From: Sisyra terminalis
Lineage: Eukaryota > Arthropoda > Insecta > Neuroptera > Sisyridae
NCBI GenBank assembly: GCA_958496175.1
Contig: OY292276.1
Span: 27,050,001-27,114,000 of the forward strand
Direction of reading: 5' to 3'
DNA: 64,000 bases
Of this stretch, positions 10,319 through 23,302 are shown piece by piece (position 1 is the stretch's first letter; each line of letters starts with the position of its first letter). Both the position numbers and the translations under genes were made by a program. The notes below the pieces were generated by a model. The model had not been told where the DNA came from, made no database searches, and saw only the letters and a program-made list of their open reading frames with translations.

Positions 10319-10370
10319 TTACAACGTTTTGTCGGTTATGTTCCGACTTCATCAGGCAAACTTGCAAGTC
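10319..10370 (-). other. Hammerhead-ribozyme-like motif (degenerate)
   Basis: On the minus strand CTGATGA (10355-10349) is followed by a perfect 5-bp stem, GTCGG/CCGAC, with a 7-nt loop, and then AAAACG. This is the order of a hammerhead core (CUGAUGA, stem II, GAAAC) with G changed to A at the second conserved block and one extra A after the first. Such motifs occur in Penelope-like and related retroelements. I see no convincing stem I or stem III, so it is at most a decayed ribozyme. Confidence 0.3.
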
Positions 10371-11614
10371 AATTAATTGTTATTTTACAGATTCATAAAA
10401 GTTTGGCAACAATAACAAACCGGCAATGAATTTATGTAAATAATATTGAATAAATTCTATAACTAATTAATTTTATTGTGCCAATTACCTACAGAGATAT
10501 TTTATTGGCTTAGTTGAATTATAATTAACTAAAATAACTGCTTAACTTTCTACAAAATATATGTAATTTTTTTGTTGTTAAAACGATATTTTTTCTTTGC
10601 ATCAATTACATTTACGTAGTTTCAGGCGATATTCTCTGGAAAAAATGAATATCAAGTAAAGCATACAGAAGATAGTTACACAACTTCCATTATGGCGCCC
10701 TAGGGATAAAGCAATATTGTAACAACATTTTTCCAAATTTCAAACAAAAAATCGTAACATCGATTAAACAAAAATCATAATAAATTTTAACTTCCAATAT
10801 TCATATTTTCGTTGAAATAATTTTGCATAGTTTAACAACTATAGAAAATCTGATGTGTCATCAGTAATGAGTGGCAATAAAAGGGAATAATGGTTTTTGA
10901 TAAAGAATTTATCTTTACTTACATAATATGTGTCTAACTTTATAGCAAAAGATAATACAAACACATGCTTTGATCTTACGAGAAATGTTTAAAAAATAAC
11001 AAAATTAGAGTGTAATAAAATCAGTAGTTAATAATTAAAATTATTACTCCTTTTTTTGGTTGGTTAGTTGATATATAACATATTATTCTATTTTTTTATA
11101 GGATTTTTATATCAAACTTAATCATTAACATCTTAAAGTACGTTTTATTAATAGGTTTTAAAAAAAATATTGTATTTATCACGTTTTTTATCATTTTATC
11201 TCACTAGATCATCACTACCAATTATCAAGTGTTAAATTAATAAGCAAAAAGAAAGCAATAAATAAGTAAAAAATAATTGAATAACTCAGAATGAAGTTTA
11301 CAAAACTAAAATCAAATTATTGAAATTTATTATAAGCATTTGATTCTCATTTTTTTCTATCTATTATTCGACGTAAAGTGCTCTTTCTGTTTCAATATTC
11401 ATCATTTTCATTATGAATTAAAAACATGAATATTTTGAAAAGCTTTCGTTTACATTCACAGCTGATTAATAAAGTTTACCTTTATGAGAACGAATGACAT
11501 TTTAATAGAAATGACTTTAATAGAAAATGAATATTCAAAACTCTAATGGTTCTGCCACTAAATTTGGAAATTGATATATTTTTTTACTTATTACGTCTTT
11601 GTATGTACTATAAA
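10371..11614. other. AT-rich stretch, no gene seen
   Basis: No supported ORF, exon or repeat. Confidence 0.55.
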
Positions 11615-11867
11615 TTGAGCCGTTTAAAGCCAAAGTGGTGTAAGTCACATTATTGCGGTTCGAAGATATAACTTTTACCTAAATAACTAAAGAAAAATCC
11701 CATCTACAAGGTGTTTTGGCCTGCAATCCACCGCCATATAATGAAACTTAGGTACTTAATTTTTCCAATAAAGTTTCATTACCAAAGGATTCGTTTCAGC
11801 TAATATAAAAGCGGAAAAGTCAAATTCAAAATTATGATTTACACCTTTTTAGCTTTAAACGGTTCAA
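11615..11867. mobile_element. MITE family M1, copy 1 (253 bp, 33-bp terminal inverted repeats)
   Basis: The left end reads ttgagccgtttaaagccaaa and the right end, reverse-complemented, ttgaaccgtttaaagctaaa. The two ends match over about 33 bp with a few differences. No ORF. A second copy lies at 56810-57067 with the same ends and similar interior (shared gaggtgttttggtc-like and cgtttcagctaat blocks). Non-autonomous DNA transposon; superfamily not determined because the target duplication is unclear. Confidence 0.8.
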
Positions 11868-11911
11868 TTATTAATTACTTTAATAATAGACAAACGTATA
11901 TATATATATAC

Positions 11912-12112
11912 GGACAAACGTATGTATGTGGGCAAGGACAGAGAACAGAATGTATTTAAACACATACGTCTGAGTGAAAGAAAAAAACATGTGAGTGAGG
12001 ACCAAATATAATTGTTTTAAATTTGAAATAACTGATTGTTGTCATTTGTTTCAACTGTCGTTTCAATTTTATTCAATTGTCAATTTTTGCCATTTGTCAA
12101 TTGTGTCTAAGG
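11912..12112 (+). repeat. Dispersed repeat R, copy 2
   Basis: Same family as 9795-10020 in the opposite orientation, 1.9 kb away. It carries ggacagagaacagaatgt, the tgttgtcatttgtttcaact block and ttcaattgtcaatttttgcc, and it stops where a GGTTGCCA-bounded element begins. A short (TA)n run precedes it. Confidence 0.65.
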
Positions 12113-12496
12113 TTGCCACCCGTACTTTAGTATAAAGTATTGTACTTTATTTAGTGTAATTGTACTCTATTCTTTATACGAAAAATAAAGTACAAGAAAA
12201 GAAAAGAAAGTACAAGAAAGAAAAATACTTTATTTCGCAAAATTTGATTTCTCTGGGATTCATTTTACGTATAATATACCAAAAAAAAAAAAAAAATAGT
12301 TGTAAGAATTTTTGTGTAAAATAGAAATGGAAGTTAATTTAAACATAGACTATACAAATTTTGTACAGCTGTTTAACAATGATAATTACCTGTCAAAAGT
12401 TGCTAAAAGTAATGCAAAGTATGTACTTAAGCTACATGGCAAAGTCAAATGAGTCGTACTTTATTTTGACACAATGTACTTTTTTTCCAACCTTTA
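12109..12496. mobile_element. Possible small DNA transposon bounded by AAGGTTG (inverted) ends
   Basis: The left end is aaggttgccacccgtac and the right end, reverse-complemented, is aaggttggaaaaaaagtac. The subterminal DNA is full of repeated gtactttat / ataaagtac motifs in both orientations, as in many hAT-like or similar elements. Inside, 12327-12452 is a 41-codon ORF (MEVNLNIDYTNFVQLF...) of unknown nature, possibly a trace of a transposase. The ends are short and imperfect, so this is a tentative element. Confidence 0.4.
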
Positions 12497-15189
12497 ATAA
12501 CCAATATACTCTATTTACACATGAAAAAGCATTTTAAAAATGTGGAATGTGCGATTATGGAATTTTGTGCAGTATAGAAGTTATCCAATAATAAAAATTT
12601 TACCTTCATTTTTTATTTTCCTTTATCGTTATTTTTTATTTTACAGAAAAAAAATAAAAATGCCTGTTGAAATTTTACGCAGTGTTTTTATCATTTGCGT
12701 TTCATGTATAAAAAAAGTTAGACAAATTAAAAGAAGCAGTAGCACATCGAAGTTTATTTTCCAAGCCGCACGATACGAACATTTACACATTTTATAGGGA
12801 GATATTATTTTTCTCATTAAAAACGTTTATTGTTGAAGAAACAAATAAGGAAGATTAAAAGCGCCCGCAGCCATTCCAACAAAAACAATATCTTCCTACT
12901 TCGCTTGGCAACCGGCATGAAATCAAGTCGAAGAAGATGAATTCCCACTAAACCCGGCCACAGTCGTCAACCGGCTAAACCCTACCTCATTTCGTTTTAC
13001 TTTTCCAACAAATAATGTTCATATATATATGTACAGAAAACCGTACTATTACCACACAACTTTGAAAACGGAAAAATCATTTGTAAAGAAAATAAACCAG
13101 CCATATCAATAAAACACACGTACAGACATGGCTGACATTCGTATCGTATATGAAAACAAAGCAAGTTTCGGATATTTGCCAATGGGATTGACGATATTTC
13201 TCCCTTATTTGCCCTGGTTGAATATTAGAGTTTATTTCTAAAGAATTCTAGGGAAAGCTATCTAATGGCTAGGCTTTGAAAAGGCTAAATTAAATGATTG
13301 AGTGAAGCAGTGCTTTATTTTCAAATATGGCTTAATATAATATGAAAATCCAGGCTTTGTACGTATTAATATAGAAAACCTTCTGTGGTCCAAACGCGTA
13401 TTACCTCTCAAAAGGGTTGTTTCGTGGAAAATGTAAATATTAACATTGTTGTCAAATTCCATACACAACCTTTTTGCGAAAAATTCAGGCTTAAGAAATA
13501 TTATTAATTTTAAATAAAAGAAAAATGCTCTGTAAAACGTAATAAATTGAAGGAAAAAATTTCATTTATAAAGCAATTTTTCGTTACATATTTTTTGGTC
13601 AACAGTTTATTTTGATGCAGTAAAAGTAGGTATATAATGAAATTCAATTTTAAAAATGCTTATCTGAAATAATAGATATTACAATCTGGTTGTGACATAT
13701 AATACAAACAAACGTAAATGTGCCATGTGTGGTTTACCGCGGGCGCAGAGGGTTGATGAGGGTTTGTAGGCAAAACGGAAGCCAGTCTCCCCATTTCTGT
13801 GATGTATCACATTCTCAAAAGCTCGCACAAGTTTAAACTTAGTCAATATACTCGCATATTTACAAGTCGAATACTATTCGAGACGTCTTAAAAGCTTCCT
13901 TTATTGGAAATTCCAAACTGCGTTTTCCTAATTTTCCTCCAAATATTTCAATATTATACAGGAAATCATCATTCATGTCCTAACATTTGATTAAATTCCT
14001 CGAGCCAATAAAGATTAAATATAATGTGTGTTTGTAATATGTAACGCTTATGAAAAAATCAAAAATTTTAAAACAATATCTCTACGTTTATTGTTGCGTT
14101 AATAAATTTAATTAAAACAGAAATTTGATTTAAGATAGTTTTCACGTTGCACATTGTTAACGAAAGCGTTTATTCAATGGCAAGTGGCATTTTGAATAAA
14201 GTTTTTATGCAGTCGTTATCTTTTCTTCTATTCATTCGCTAACTAAAGAAATCTATTGTATAACCGCTTATGTATTAGTGAAAAGTTTTGTATCACATTT
14301 AAACTTTCCGTTTGTTAGTCATAAAATGAAATGAAAAGCTTTAAGTTTAAGGAAGTTATTGTACTATCGGACTTACTTGAATAAATAAAGGATAAGCTCT
14401 TTATTTTAATTGTATTTAAATGCTCCTTTACATTATCATTCAAAAATATTTTATCCTTCTTTTCATACTTTTTGTACTGTCGCAAATTAAAAAAATAATA
14501 CAGTAATATTTAAACACTTGATTTTGGTTATTTATAAAAGGGAAACATAAAAATTTCAATGTAAAAGTTTAATAGGTTAAGTAAATGTTACATAGAATAG
14601 TTAGTACTGCATTTGATTTTTAAAAAACGTAACCTTATTTTGTTTAAATAAGTATTTCCACAAAAGTTCATTCATTTAAGTTTGAATATCTAATTATTTC
14701 AGTTTCGTCTTTAAAAATTTAGCTACTTGATTGTTGGTAAAACTTTTTTGTTCATATGCCAAAATTGTAAATATTTATCAGTTTATCTTTTTTCCGATGT
14801 GGTTTATTTCTCAAGAAACTCCCCTCTGAAACTATAAGAATCCAGACAATATATAGTTAACATATAACAAAATAATTAAATTTTTCATTTTCGTTTTTTC
14901 TTAATTTTTCTTCATTCGAAAATATTACATACTATGAACTAATATTAAATGGACAAATATTATATACTATGTGATGTTGTCAAGTATGTATATAATTATA
15001 TAAGGGTAACTAGGTACCCTAACACTACAAATTAGTTTCTTCAATACCATGAAAAAATGTTCCAATTTCAGAAAAAGCATCTTGATTAGTTTTTTTCTTC
15101 TTTCAAATATGTATACTTACGCTGCTAGATCCGTAGAGATTTTAGAATTCTTAATAAGCCTGTAAATGAAAATAAGCTGTTAATAAGCC
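12497..15189. other. No gene seen
   Basis: AT-rich. A less AT-rich patch near 12860-12990 and another near 13730-13800 gave no exon with good splice sites or protein similarity that I recognise. Confidence 0.5.
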
Positions 15190-15191
15190 TG

Positions 15192-15264
15192 AAATCAAGT
15201 CTTCGTTCGTCGCGAGATTTGAATCCTAGATCTAAGTATCGCATATCAGCGAATCAGTGACTAT
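15192..15264 (-). repeat. Possible second tRNA-like SINE head
   Basis: On the minus strand a tRNA-like stretch ends in ggattcaaatctcgcgac, similar to a B box (GGTTCGANTCC) with the following acceptor-stem side. An A-box-like gatagtcactgattcg lies about 35 bp upstream. It lies directly beside the target duplication of SINE S2, which may therefore have inserted into or next to it. Confidence 0.3.
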
Positions 15265-15284
15265 CAGTAGGCTTCTTTTGGGTA
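15265..15284. repeat. 20-bp target duplication of SINE S2 (first copy)
   Basis: cagtaggcttcttttgggta, identical to 15423-15442. Confidence 0.9.
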
Positions 15285-15422
15285 TTTTTATAATTGCCAG
15301 AGCTTTACGCGATTCTAAGGTTCATAAAAAGTCGTATCGAGAAATATTAAAAATGTATTCGATACGAGAATCGAACCTAGCACCTAATAGTGTGGGAACG
15401 GCCACTTTAACCACTCGGCCAC
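15285..15422 (-). mobile_element. tRNA-derived SINE, copy S2 (youngest copy, intact)
   Basis: A 138-bp SINE on the minus strand. The head reads ggtggccgagtggttaaagt (A box TGGCCGAGTGG, as in tRNA-Ser/Leu-type genes) and, about 35 bp on, the B box ggttcgattctc. These form an internal RNA polymerase III promoter. The body then carries the family block with tcgagaaa- or tcaatattt-like sequence and a tail ending in a short A-rich run. Perfect 20-bp direct repeats flank it (15265-15284, 15423-15442), the signature of LINE-mediated retroposition and of a recent event. It codes for no protein. The partner LINE is unknown. Confidence 0.9.
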
Positions 15423-15442
15423 CAGTAGGCTTCTTTTGGGTA
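15423..15442. repeat. 20-bp target duplication of SINE S2 (second copy)
   Basis: Identical to 15265-15284. Confidence 0.9.
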
Positions 15443-15667
15443 ATTGAACGATATTAAAATGTATGTTATTTTAGAGCGTTAATTTATTTAGAGAAAATAC
15501 ATGTAATTCTTTCTTTATAATATTGTACAACTACTTATGCTATTGATTATCTGAACTTCAGGATGATACAAGACTATATAAAAACCAAATTCAATTTTCA
15601 AATGTCTTTCCAAACCATAATAAATCAATGAGAAGATTAGCAAGATAAAAATAAAGTGAATCCAGGC

Positions 15668-16600
15668 GATACAGTATGGTTCATTGACAGAACAAAAACA
15701 AACGGAAGAGTAGACGCTGGAATATGGGAAGAAAATCCAAAAAAAAAACAAATAGTCGTAAGTCTGGGAAAAATGTCCACATTATTTCAAGCAGAATTCT
15801 ACGTCATTATCATATACCGATAGAAAAACAAGAGAAGAAAATATCTTAATGAAACAATAGAAACCTTCTTAGATAGTCAAGCCGCTATTAAAGCGATCGA
15901 ATATCACCAGAATTCCAAACTGGTCTGGAAATGCAAAACACTCTTCACCCAATTAGCGATATCCAACAAAGTAGCGTTTGTCTGGATGCTAGGACATTCT
16001 GTTACCCAAGATAACGATGAAGAAGATGGGTTTGCAAAGGCAGATTCAAGTATACCATCTTTTCTGGGTCCTAAACCGGCTATAGATGTGCTAATGTGAA
16101 CAACACCAAATCAAATCACCGAATGGACTCAAATTGAGCAAATAAAATCCTTGAATAACTACTTATGAAGAAAATTCTCAAAAGCTATGATAAAGAAATC
16201 TTTGAACGACCACAATAAAAGATTTCTAAACCGAAGAAAGAAGGATATTGGAATTATTGATTAGGTTTATTAACAGAACACTGCAATTTGAGAAAGCATC
16301 CTTAAACTATTAAAATAAATATTGAGTCAAGTGCCTGCAGAAAATGTGGAGTGGGAGAGGAAACTGCTTTCCACGTACTATTTTATTGCCCAACTATGAC
16401 TGAACGCCTTTCTGGGACCACTTGAATATGAGCTGGGAAACACATAAATATCCAATTTGTGTTTGCTGAGATTTATCTTAGAAGTAGACCTGATTATTGG
16501 AACTAGGTACAGAAGCTTATTGGAACTAGTAACAAACGCGGAGCGCAATAGTTCTTTTAGGACACAACGCAGAGGAACTCGTAGAAAAAGCCTCCGGAAC
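15668..16600 (+). pseudogene. Decayed RNase H-bearing LINE, ORF2 C-terminal remnant (remnant D)
   Basis: The + strand frames carry an RNase H domain in pieces. It begins FIDRTKTNGRVDAGIW (first catalytic Asp), then LFQAEFYVI (catalytic Glu), then after an in-frame stop and a frame change ETFLDSQAAIKAI (second Asp), then FVWMLGHSVTQ and NDEEDGFAKADS (last Asp). Further on, after several stops, is the cysteine block CRKCGVGEETAFHVLFYCP, a CCHC-like motif found near the C-terminus of RNase H-containing LINEs such as the R1, I and Outcast groups. The end (AERNSSFRTQRRGTRRK) is the usual basic tail. At least five stops and one frameshift make it non-functional. The reverse-transcriptase core is not present upstream. 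It differs from LINEs A and B, which have no RNase H. Confidence 0.8.
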
Positions 16601-19600
16601 GATGAATGAATGACTAATGCTAAAATTGAGAAAAGAGCATCAGGTTTTACCTTATGTTTTATAATTTTATATCTTAGAGTTTCTTATTATTTCATAGGTA
16701 ATACATGATTTTTTATGCAAAATTATGAATATTAAGGTTTCAACAATTATTTACTCAATAATTTTTATGATTTAAACTCTATATTCAAACATCTTCAAAA
16801 CTTTTTAATTTTTAATCTTTGCTTCCATTATTAACTCCTGATTTTATACAAGTATCTATTTTATTACCGAATAGTAATCAATAATTGAATTGTGTGATTT
16901 AATTCATTTTATAAGTGTACTCAATTAATGTGAATAATATAGCAGGGTATTACTTCAATAATTTCGACTGGCATTTCGGTGAATATTAAACACACTTAAT
17001 ATTCATTGTTATTTCAAAGGAAATTCATTTGATTAAAATAATAATATATTTCGCACTGCACTGAAACGACAATTCATTATTGTGCTTTCATAACGCTTAG
17101 ATATCCGGAAGTTTATAAATAAGGAAAAAAATCCAATGAAAAAAATATTGCAAATAATAAATTTGAAAAAGACTACAAAAAAATTCGACTGTACAAAAAA
17201 AACTTATTTTAACGCTACTATGCTTTTTTTTATCAACGAAAATGAAAATAAAACTACTATATAACATTTTTATGTATCAGACCATAGCATAAAACTGATG
17301 ATGAAGAAAATATTTAAATGAAATGATTAAGTATGTACTACAAAAAATTGTGAACAATTCTTTGCTCAAAAAAAAAAAATAATGTTATTTTTTGGACATA
17401 ACTTTAACTAAACCATGTCATACTCAGGTCATTGCGGATTATTGTTATCAAATGTATTGCTAGTGTTTAGTTTTTTCTCTTTTGTTTGTGTACCTGTTTT
17501 GTATTTTACTATGTCTTCGGTTTATTTTTTTTTTGTGTTTTTGGTTTTTTAGCATTTATCAGTTAAAATTTAATGTCATCATAATGCAGTTCTATACTTG
17601 TTTTAAAATATTGTATAAAACGTGTATTAGAATATTATAAAAATAATATTTGCAGTATTTCCCATACCTATATGAAGCAAAAATAGAAGGAAGTATCAAG
17701 TATTTTTTTCCACGAAAGAATTCCAGTGTAACAATGTCAAACTATAGTGAGAGAAAAGCTATTGTTTTTCATGCGTCATTGTTCAAATATTTGCCCGAAA
17801 ATTTCAATCTGAAAATTTAAGGATGGTTCGTAGGCGACGGCAGGATAAATTATTGTTAGTATAACACATTCTTGTTATTTTCTTTTATGATTTTCAATTG
17901 GTTATATTCGCCATTTGTTTGAATCGGAAATTTCCTAACCAATACATATTTTCTTTTCATAATAAATATTGAAAATTTATGTCAGAGCTTTTGTTTCAAT
18001 TTTGTTTTTACGTTTTACGTCCATTGGGAATATGTTTACTATTTTTGCCTTCAGTCGTTCCATCTACGAACTTAGCCTTAACCATCGTGTCAGTTTACAT
18101 TGACCGTAAGATCGAAACGTTCCATTTTTAACAAGATTATCACCCTGCTTCGTGAAAGAATAACATCGTTATCCTGAAAAAGATAAAATGTTGTTATATA
18201 TCATAAAATACGTTCCGTTTTCTTTCTATCACAAAAAAACCGTTTTTTCCTCAGATAAATTCTACGTATTCTCATAATTTTCCCTTGATACAAAAAATAT
18301 TATCTTTGTTATTGTTTCAAGCTTTTTTGGGTTTAATTTCGAGTAATTTTCCACGAAAATCTGTACAATTAAAAAGGCCTAATTTTCAAACTTAAATAAA
18401 ATACAGCATTAAATTGTGAAGAGACCAAATGATCCAAGTTCGTGATATAAAACTACCAAATAGATACGAAAAATATGTGGAAAATTATAGGTGAAATGAA
18501 TGTAATACGCTACCACCACCAATGAAAGAATCGCATGATGGTTAGAAAGCAATAAAAGGACGTAAAGCGAAACCGAGACTGGAAAACTAGGACGGAATTA
18601 AATGAAATGGTGTATGCAGTAGCTGTAATCAACCACAACCATGCACGTAAAAGTTACATGGAACTCGTATCTGAAATTATGCAGTCACTTATCCTAGTTG
18701 TATAGGAAAGAAGCGTACGAAAAGAATTAATTTAAAACTACTTTTTCACTAAAGCTGAATAAAAATTTATGGGCGGCATTAGAATGGTTAAAGGTGAAAC
18801 TGCAGCATCGCTTTAATCCATTCTTGGATTCTATTTCAAGTACCTAAATATTAATTCGTATAAATATTTATTCGCAAGAACTGCGCACAAATAGGGGAAG
18901 TTGTTAACTAGATCGGAAGCGGAACCTCAATTAAGGTTTCTTTTTAAACAATACGGGCTAATTTACCGGTTGAGTGAATCAACATTCTGGATAAAACGCT
19001 TCATACACTATAAACTCTCGGATATTGTATATTGTACGCTACTGTCAGAGAGTTTTATCGCACCAGAAAATTTGGAATGAAAATTAGGTATTAATTGTTT
19101 CCAGATAACAATTCATTTATAGCTAGTAACACGTTTTGATCAAAGGACAGAATTATTTTTTATTTAATTATTTTGGCTTCATAATTTTTTAGGTGTTTAA
19201 AATGTTTCAAAAGGAAAAACAAGCGTTAAATTGGAAAGCAATGAAACTATGGCGTTTTCATGCGTGAATCGCGCATCACACAAAAAATATACATTTGTCA
19301 CATGTGCCATACACGAATGAATCATTATTTATTTAATAAAAATAAAATTGATAACAAAAAATACAGAAGAAACAATAAAAAGAACTAAATGGTCCAAAAC
19401 TGGTCATAAAAATAAAATTTTAAAAAATCATATAGCATTAGCAAACTAAAACATTAAAACATAATATATCAAAAAAAAAATTGCAAAAAGACCATTGAAT
19501 CGTGTTCTTACCTTCCGGGAAATAACGATATATCCGAGACTGTAATGAGCTTTATTGTAGTGAAATTTATTTTGACGATTTGAAAAGAGTCAAAATTTCA

Positions 19601-22600
19601 AAGTAACTCCAAAATAAACTAACATTACCAGTTATAGCGATTTTTGATTTTTTTTTACTGCGCATAATCGGTTCTTACAAAGTTCATGCCCTTAGACTTT
19701 CTTTTGTATCTACAGCGAAGTAAAAAAGCATGCGGAAATGTAAAGCATAGAAGTACGCTTCATATTAAAAAAAGGAACATGTTTCATGTCACTTATATTT
19801 TTTTAACGTAGAGGTTTAGTTCACAATTTATATAATACTTTGAATACATATATCATTTATAACTAACTCTTTATATTAGACGGAATCGTAGTGATCATTT
19901 CTCAATTATTTACTTTAATATGGTTCCGTCTATTTTTTTACCGACTACAATCGATAGACATAAAAATGCTACGAATTTATAGAAACTGTTAAAAACCTAA
20001 GAATCACCGAATACGTCTACAATGACCTCATATAATATGCAACCATTATTGCTTATTAAGATAAAATAAAAATAATTAATTTCTAGCGATGTGATATTTT
20101 ATGATTTTTGATACTGGTCACTACCTGACAACGTCTCATTCTCTAGTTTGTAAACCAATTTACGAATATATTTACGATTTTTTGTTAATTCAATTCTGGC
20201 ATCGTCTAATTTTTCTTTTGTTAAGTATTCATTATGGCCGGTTTATTCGCGAATCGAAATCTAAGTTCTGGATAAATATTTTTTTTAAATAGTTTTATCG
20301 CTTTGAAGCTATTTAGAGAAAATAAGAATATTGAAAAATATTATAGTATCCAATAGTTTCAACATTGCCCCAACATTACAACTATGCTCCGATGACACTA
20401 GTTCAAGCTTTTGTCGCTAGCTAACGTAGCAACCGCTAGTTTTCAATGGTTTTGGTCGGTTTAGATTATTACTTCCAACTGCTACAGTATGGTTAACTAT
20501 AATCTTGCAGAAACTAATAATAACTAATGCTCAGAAAACCAAAATAAAAGTCATAGTAGAAGTTATTAGCCCAGTCATGAAACTCATTAATAAAAGCGAA
20601 TGAATTTAAATGGCAAGTGTAATCTAAAAACTTCCAAGACCACCAGGGATTAAATATGTAAAAGACAAAAAAGTTGACAATGAAATAATTAAAGTAGAAT
20701 CGATAAAAATATACAGAACATTGAATTGTTAAAGAAAGGAGGAGGTTCAAAAAATACCATTTGTTTAGAAATTTATACACTTGTGATATTAACTAGTCTT
20801 GTCGTCAAGATAACTTCTACAGTTCTCAATGAAGCTTGATCAAACTTAGTACACTTATTCTTCGGAAGATTATCTTGAATGAGTTTAAAGATGAGCAAAA
20901 TTAGATAACTAGTTTAGAAATGGTTTCAAACTCTTAAAATTCCCTGATATTTCAAGACTGAATAAAATTCTCTAATAATTCCAGGTTTTTCAGTTCCGTG
21001 GTCACCCCGTTTTTGTAGTATACCATAAGAATATTTCAGACGGTTTACAATTTTCAAAAATATTTATTTATTTTGCTCTAATTTTTTAGATAACGGTATC
21101 GTAACAATAAATGAAAAACCATTACTTTTTATCCATTTATATTTTACTCCAAAAAACTTACTAAATGATGAATTTCAAAAATCACAATAATAGTTAATTA
21201 AGAAGAGTAATCTTTGTTAAAATAAAGTCAAAACAAATTTAATTTTTAAATGGTTCTGTACTATCTAACGGTAGTGTAAACCTCAAATAAAACCCCACTA
21301 TGTAGAACAAAGACAATAAATGTAGTATAAATGAAGGATAAAATAGATTACAGCTTCTTCAACTAGAAGTTTTTTTTCCAAATCTTTTCAACTATTGTAT
21401 TGGTGCAGTAGACAATTCTCCGAGATTTGTTTTACGTTTTTTACGTTCAATGTTTTCTTAAGAGTTTGAAATGCTCTGTTAATTGCCTTTTTTACAAAAA
21501 GTACAAAAAGAAACGTTAAAATAATAGCATAGCAAATACGACTATATATTTTCCGCAAAGCTAAAAAACTTTCATTACAATAAATTTTTACTCATAACAT
21601 GAACATCTTTTTCTTGAAACCTAAATAGTAATTTCAATTTTAATATACAGCGACTGTAAAATTCTATATAATTATCTTAAATTGTTCAATATTTATATTA
21701 AATCTTGAGTCTTATTTTTATATTTATATTTCTTCAATAATACCGAATAGTTCTTATCTTATTTCAGATAAGTTTACTAACAAAATTTTATAATTTAGTT
21801 TATATTGAATGAAAATGGTTCGTAGAAATAATGCAAAACTTAATTGTATAGAAATTGTTAGCCATTAGTCGCTGGCGTAAGTTATTTGATTGCATTAGGA
21901 ATATGTTTCGAAAATGTATAACCATTTCATAGAATAAATTAAACATTTTGTGCTGAAGCAAAATATGTATTCAAGGAATAACATTGAATTTCATACATTG
22001 AATACTTTCTTTTATATAACGTAACTAGATTCTCTATTGAACGAATATATATATGTATAAACATTTTCTTTGAATTCATCAATAATTAACTTCTTAGTAC
22101 TATTTCCTCATTCAGTACTAAAAATTGTAATTTAATTTAATCTGATAGAATAAAGAATAAATAAATTCAATAAAATAAGAACTTAAAGTGCTAATTATTT
22201 TTTTAATATCAATTAAAGATATATATTTCAGTATTTTTCCATTTGCTGTAACTTTAATAACAAATAATCAAAACTTTAAAAATTGATACACTACTTTATA
22301 TTTTAAATTAAGGGCTTACGCCACCTTGATGTTCAGAAAAGTAGATTATAAAAAACCTTTTTTTCGAACGAAGTTATTAAATGTCATTAAATGTAATAAA
22401 ATTATATTTATTTTTGACACAAACATAGTCTTTTTATGACTTAAATCTGGAGAAAAGTCTGTCAAAAATATAATTAGTGCTATCGGGCCCCTACTTTCTT
22501 AATTTTTTTAAAACTATGCGCTCTCTCATGACCGTCATTAGAACTAATCATCACTGCTTCATACGCCAACTTAGAAAGGAGAAAATACACTCGAAAATAT

Positions 22601-22849
22601 GAAGAGGAGAATTTTGTGCAAATATACTGTGTAAGGGGTACTTGGCAAATTGAGGGGTCAACTTATATTAATAAATGTTTTTCTTGTTTAGAAAGGTAAT
22701 AGTGATAATTTGATGTAGGGTTAAATTTTTGTTCATGAAATAACAACTGTTCGAAGAAACTTGCTTTTAAAAAAAGTTTAAGTTAAAAAAATTAATAACT
22801 TTTAAATTAAACATCTATTCAAAATATGACCTATGTTACACTTTAGCTA
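16601..22849. other. Long AT-rich stretch, no gene seen
   Basis: About 6.2 kb without a supportable exon, RNA gene or recognised repeat. Small items only: a short imperfect inverted repeat (agacggaatc / ggttccgtct) spanning 19878-19934, and a moderately GC-richer patch at 18490-18720 that has frequent stops in all frames. Compatible with a large intron or intergenic DNA. Confidence 0.5.
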
Positions 22850-23060
22850 ATACTAGTAATTACCCGTGAAATTGTCACAGTCCAACTCTGTTACGATTGA
22901 TAAATGGTAATGACAATTGAAACCATAACAACAATCAGGTAGATCAAATTTGAAACATTGATTTTATTTCACTCATATGTACGTATTTATAATCTTTGTT
23001 CTCTGTCTTTGCCGACATACATACAAATTACATATTTTTGCTTATTATTATATTGATTAT
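22850..23060 (-). repeat. Dispersed repeat R, copy 3
   Basis: Minus-orientation copy. It begins with actagtaattacccgtgaaa (the reverse complement of the family's right end, also seen at 37040-37065) and ends near the ctttgccgacatacat block shared with the copies at 9795 and 26690. Confidence 0.65.
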
Positions 23061-23302
23061 GAAAAATAACTGATGTAAATTTCAACAAATCGGTTTAGTA
23101 GATAAAGAGATATCGTTTAAAGAAAAATAGTTTCGAGAAAAATGCAAAAGAAAATTTTGGTAAGTTGCAATAATGTCAAAATGTTTACATCATAGTAATT
23201 TTTAATTCGGAGCAAACTTTTCTTATCTTTGTGAAAAATAAAATTGTAATGTGTATAGCTATGATTTTTATTTGTTTTTCTTTATCACTTCTAACATTTT
23301 TA

